From Pirellulales bacterium (GTDB lineage Bacteria; Planctomycetota; Planctomycetia; Pirellulales; Thermoguttaceae), in the NCBI GenBank assembly GCA_030617125.1, contig JAUWWA010000056.1:1-8665 (forward strand): a stretch of DNA of 8,665 nucleotides, given 5' to 3'. The notes under the pieces are model-generated. The model was not told where the DNA came from and did not search any database. It was given only the letters and a program-made list of their open reading frames with translations. The first letter of the stretch is position 1. The number at the start of each line of letters is the position of its first letter. Made by a program: the position numbers and the translations under genes. Below, piece by piece: positions 5,440-8,665 of the stretch.

Positions 5440-8400
5440 TTACTGCTTGGTGCGGGTCAGCGGGAGCGAGACGTACGGCAGCAGTTCGTCGGGGGCGGCG
5501 GTGGGATGCTGCGTGCCGCCACCGCCGGTGATCTGCTCGGTCACTTCCGGCACCCGCTCTTTCACATAGGATATCACCTCATGGAGCGAGACGATACCGT
5601 CGCCCGAGGCGTCAGCCTTGCCGGTGAGCGCTTCGAGCAGGCATCGGGTGAAGACGCCGTGCTTCGAGTGGGGGTCTTCGGCGGCCATTTCGCCGCCCTC
5701 AGACGCGGTGATCGTGAAGATCACGTCCTCCTGCAAAGTGCGCACAGCCGCTTTGAGGTCGCCGCCTTGCAGCGGCTGGATCGCCCCGCTATGGCAGGTG
5801 TCCAACAGTGCCAGTTTGCGGCAGGGCACGTCGGCCAGCAGCCGGAAATCGTCCCACGAGATGCAGCCCGTGAAAACCTTTGCGTCGGTGACGTCGCGGA
5901 GCTTGGCGTCGTGGCCGATGAAGTAATACTTGCTGAGCCCGTCTCCTTCGGCGCGGATGCCGTGTCCGGCGAGAAACAGCACCAACAGGTCGTCGGGCCC
6001 GGCGATCTGTTTGAGCTTCTTGTTCAGTTCCAGGAGCGCCTTGTGCCACATTTCGGGCGTCACCTGCTTGCCGGTCAGCAGGACCGGCTGCTCGCGCGTG
6101 TATAGACCGACGGCCTTGGTCCGGATCAACTCGACGATCGCCTGGGCGTCGGCCACGGAATATCGCAGCGGCTGGATGTCGGGATCGCCGTATTCGTTGA
6201 TCCCGGCGGCGAGGATGTAGAGCTTTGGGGTGGGTTTTTGCGGCGGCGGCTCCGGCCGCTTCACCAAGACATTTTGGAAACCGGTCGTCTGCGCGTCGGT
6301 GCCGGCGATCACCTGGATCAGGTTTCGGGTGTCGCTGGGCATCGAGACGTCCCAGACGAACTTCAGCAGCTTGCCGTCGTCGGTCTTCTTCTCGTCGACG
6401 AGCTTCTGGCGCGTCGCAACCACGCCGTTGGCGAAGACCTTGGCGGAAACCAGCCGGCATCCGGTCGGCACCGCGATCTCCGCGGTAATTGTCGTTGTAT
6501 TCTGTTGCAGCTTGACTTCCTCGCCGGCCTTGGGCGAGAGGATCGTGACCCGCGGCGTGACGGCGATCTGCCGGCGCAAGTCTTCTTCCAACTGCTTACG
6601 CGGCTGCGCGGCAGCCAACGAGAACGCCTCATGTAGCGAGCCGGCCCGAAGCAACTGGCGCATCACCTCGGTCCGTTCGAGCCGTTTGCGGAACTGGTCG
6701 GCGCGATAGAAGATCGGCAACGTGTGCAGCCCGCGATTGATCTGCCACCCAAAGAGCCGGTGCCCGGTGATCGACGCGTCGTAATAGCCTTCCGGGGTCC
6801 AGAATGCCCACTCCCGATTCGCGCTGGGGAAGAAGCTCGCCAGCGGCTGCCAGGCGGGCAGGAGTTGGAAGGGCTTTCGCGGGGCGCCGTTTCGGGCATA
6901 GTCGAATGCCACCTGCGTGCCCCAAGGGAGCGTGCCGAGCTTCTCGAGCATCGCCGCCGGCCGAGTTTCCGTTTGAACCTCTCCTCGGGCAAACCAGCGA
7001 ATCTTCGCGAGTACGTCGCCTTTTCTCATCCCCTTGCGCAGCAGCGGTCCGGCCGGCAGGATGCCGGTCACGACGAGCCGACCACCGCGCTGGGCGAAAT
7101 CCGCCCCCCAACGCCCCAGCGGCGCGGCGCCTTGCTCGTGCTCTTGAAGGCTCCAAAACCGCACGGTGCCGTCGGCCGAGCCGGAGAGCACGTACCGCCC
7201 CTCGCGCGAGACACCGACCGAAGTGACGAAATCGTGGTGTCCGCGAAAGTGCCGCAAGATGGGACACGCGCCGCGTTCGGCCAGGGAGCAGACGTAGATG
7301 CTGTTTTGCACGTCGGTCCCCACGACGATCGCCCACGGCTTGCCTTGGCGATCCGGCAGCCAGCAGTAACAGCGGATGCGTCCCTCGTGAAGGCCGGGCA
7401 GTTGGGATTTCAGCGAGACCGCTGCCCGCGGCTTGTTGTTGCGATAGAGCCGCAATGTGCCGTCGCGCTCAGGCTTCGCCGACCACTCGCCGCGGCCCCA
7501 ATCGGACGCGAGCCACTCGGACGCCTTGATCGGTGCACCGGCGCCGAGTTTCAGCCGCCCGGTGTCGAAAGTCTTGTCCAAATCGGCGTAGTCGTTGAAC
7601 CCGCGATCCAGGGCTTTGGTTCCAAACGCGACGCGATAGAACGGCTTTTCGGCGGCGAAGGCGACCTTCCAGATTCGCTTGCCGGTGCTGCAAAGCGAGA
7701 CGGCTTTCTTGTCGGCGCGCAGCGCGTCGGCGAATGTCTCGTCGCCGGCGCCGCTGATGCAAAACACCTCGCTGTTGCGTCCGCCGCAGTAGGCCAGCCG
7801 CTTGCCGTCGCCGCTGACGGCACAGGCGAGCACGTGATCGGCCGATGGGCGTTTGGCGACGAGCGAGCGGCCGTTGAAATCCCAGAGTTGCAGTTGGCCC
7901 TTGCCGTCGGCGGCGCCGACCGCCGTGCCGGCGACCAGGTGCCGGCCGTCGGGGCTGAAGCAAAGCGAAAGGACAACCGTAGAGGGCTTCGCGTGCTTGA
8001 CGACTCGCCACTTGCCGTCAAATTCCCACAGGAAGAGGTTTCCTTCGAGATCGGCCGAGGCGAGCCGCTTGCCGTCGCGGCTTGCGGCCAGGGCGGTTAC
8101 CAGACGGCCGTGCACCGCCTCGAGCGTCTGCGCGTCCTGCCGATCGTCGGCTTTGATTCGCACGAGCTTCCAGCGGAGTCGGGCGTCGGACTTGCCACCC
8201 ACGTAAACCGGCACGATCACGTGCCGCCGGCCGGCGAAGACAACCGGTCGCAGCTTGGGCGCCAGGGCAATCCGCTTCGCCTTCTCGGCGCCGTAGGTTT
8301 GCGTGTCCTGCGGGTAGAGGGTAATCGGCTTCCACTGCCCTTTTCGCCAGAGCATGGCGCCGCCGGCGACGTCCATCGAAACGAGGTATTCTCCGTCGGC

Positions 8401-8665
8401 CGAAAAGTCGAGCGAGCAGACCGTCTGCCGATGTCCCTCGAGCACCGCCGCAAGGCTTCCGTCGACGGGATTGACCAGGAGGATTTCGCCCAGCGAGCCC
8501 ATGGCCCCATACCCACCCAGGGCCAACAACTCATCGCCGGGCGAGGCGGCCAGGGCATAAATGCTTCCGCGCAACCCCCGGGCGACCTGCCAACGAATAG
8601 TTCGCTCTCGCAGGAAGACGCGCCGCAGGCTGCGCCTCACGGCCGCCACGTTCCAAACCTGGACG
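5440..8665 (-). CDS. WD40 – PDZ-like – Ig-like – caspase-like (peptidase C14) protein, N-terminus outside the window
   Basis: The frame is open to the window edge. A GTG at 8649 is a possible start, but the preceding codons read VQVWN, the typical end of a WD40 blade, so the gene almost surely continues upstream. Counting from that GTG (1069 aa), WD40 blades fill about 1-505 (FSADGEYLVSMD at 82-93, LQLWDF at 253-258, GSADGTVRFWS at 490-500) and would form a propeller scaffold. A PDZ-like module covers 518-598 (VVTGILPAGP, KGDVLAKI). A connector with FWTPEGYYDAS (616-626), often seen in such proteins, follows. An Ig-like beta domain is at 698-798 and a caspase-like domain at 807-1069, with catalytic H896 in LAGHG and C952 in LDTCHSG. 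The loop DASGDGIVSLHE (1013-1024) matches the EF-hand pattern. These peptidases cut after Arg/Lys or Asp depending on subgroup, and the specificity here is unknown. No signal peptide or membrane helix is visible in this part, so it is probably cytoplasmic. It is followed by the kinase gene. Confidence 0.93.
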   Translation of the reverse strand, partial: VQVWNVAAVRRSLRRVFLRERTIRWQVARGLRGSIYALAASPGDELLALGGYGAMGSLGEILLVNPVDGSLAAVLEGHRQTVCSLDFSADGEYLVSMDVAGGAMLWRKGQWKPITLYPQDTQTYGAEKAKRIALAPKLRPVVFAGRRHVIVPVYVGGKSDARLRWKLVRIKADDRQDAQTLEAVHGRLVTALAASRDGKRLASADLEGNLFLWEFDGKWRVVKHAKPSTVVLSLCFSPDGRHLVAGTAVGAADGKGQLQLWDFNGRSLVAKRPSADHVLACAVSGDGKRLAYCGGRNSEVFCISGAGDETFADALRADKKAVSLCSTGKRIWKVAFAAEKPFYRVAFGTKALDRGFNDYADLDKTFDTGRLKLGAGAPIKASEWLASDWGRGEWSAKPERDGTLRLYRNNKPRAAVSLKSQLPGLHEGRIRCYCWLPDRQGKPWAIVVGTDVQNSIYVCSLAERGACPILRHFRGHHDFVTSVGVSREGRYVLSGSADGTVRFWSLQEHEQGAAPLGRWGADFAQRGGRLVVTGILPAGPLLRKGMRKGDVLAKIRWFARGEVQTETRPAAMLEKLGTLPWGTQVAFDYARNGAPRKPFQLLPAWQPLASFFPSANREWAFWTPEGYYDASITGHRLFGWQINRGLHTLPIFYRADQFRKRLERTEVMRQLLRAGSLHEAFSLAAAQPRKQLEEDLRRQIAVTPRVTILSPKAGEEVKLQQNTTTITAEIAVPTGCRLVSAKVFANGVVATRQKLVDEKKTDDGKLLKFVWDVSMPSDTRNLIQVIAGTDAQTTGFQNVLVKRPEPPPQKPTPKLYILAAGINEYGDPDIQPLRYSVADAQAIVELIRTKAVGLYTREQPVLLTGKQVTPEMWHKALLELNKKLKQIAGPDDLLVLFLAGHGIRAEGDGLSKYYFIGHDAKLRDVTDAKVFTGCISWDDFRLLADVPCRKLALLDTCHSGAIQPLQGGDLKAAVRTLQEDVIFTITASEGGEMAAEDPHSKHGVFTRCLLEALTGKADASGDGIVSLHEVISYVKERVPEVTEQITGGGGTQHPTAAPDELLPYVSLPLTRTKQ

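Noticed and set aside
4159..6105. A 648-aa plus-strand open frame antisense to the kinase and protease genes
   Set aside because: It spans the boundary of two well-supported genes, has skewed Arg/Gly/Gln-rich composition and no domain. It is a typical antisense shadow in high-GC DNA.

Overview
The window reads as a high-GC bacterial chromosome, most likely a planctomycete (Pirellula-like). This lineage call is an inference from gene style: a membrane Hanks-type kinase with TPRs, a very large WD40–caspase protein, an ECF sigma factor and a secreted protein of unknown family. No rRNA or marker gene is present to confirm it. I saw no tRNA, CRISPR array or recognisable transposase.

Layout. (1) Positions about 1-1685, plus strand: one protein of unknown family. 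It has a helical N-terminal part, a Pro/Lys/Arg-rich linker and a mixed C-terminal domain with an acidic tail. Its start is uncertain because a strong 8-bp hairpin lies just before the most natural ATG. (2) Positions 3240 down to 1657, minus strand: a compact cluster of a secreted protein with a textbook ribosome binding site, then 7 nt later an ECF sigma factor that keeps region 2 but has no region 4 in any frame, then a short overlapping ORF that looks like the tail of another gene. This cluster converges on gene 1. (3) Positions 3241-3606: a gene-free, locally AT-richer spacer with a candidate promoter, a 10-bp palindrome and several inverted repeats, possibly a dispersed repeat. (4) Positions 8665 down to 3607, minus strand: a two-gene unit. 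The first gene runs off the right edge. It encodes a WD40 propeller, a PDZ-like module, an Ig-like domain and a caspase-like (peptidase C14) domain with His/Cys dyad and an EF-hand-type loop. Eighteen bases downstream lies a transmembrane Ser/Thr kinase with an outward-facing TPR domain.

How the genes may work together. The kinase and the caspase-like protease are probably co-transcribed, so the pair is a plausible signalling module in which an envelope kinase and a scaffolded, perhaps calcium-responsive, cysteine protease act in one pathway. That link is inference from spacing and domain content. The secreted protein plus damaged or minimal sigma factor form a separate unit, and their relation to the kinase/protease pair is unknown.
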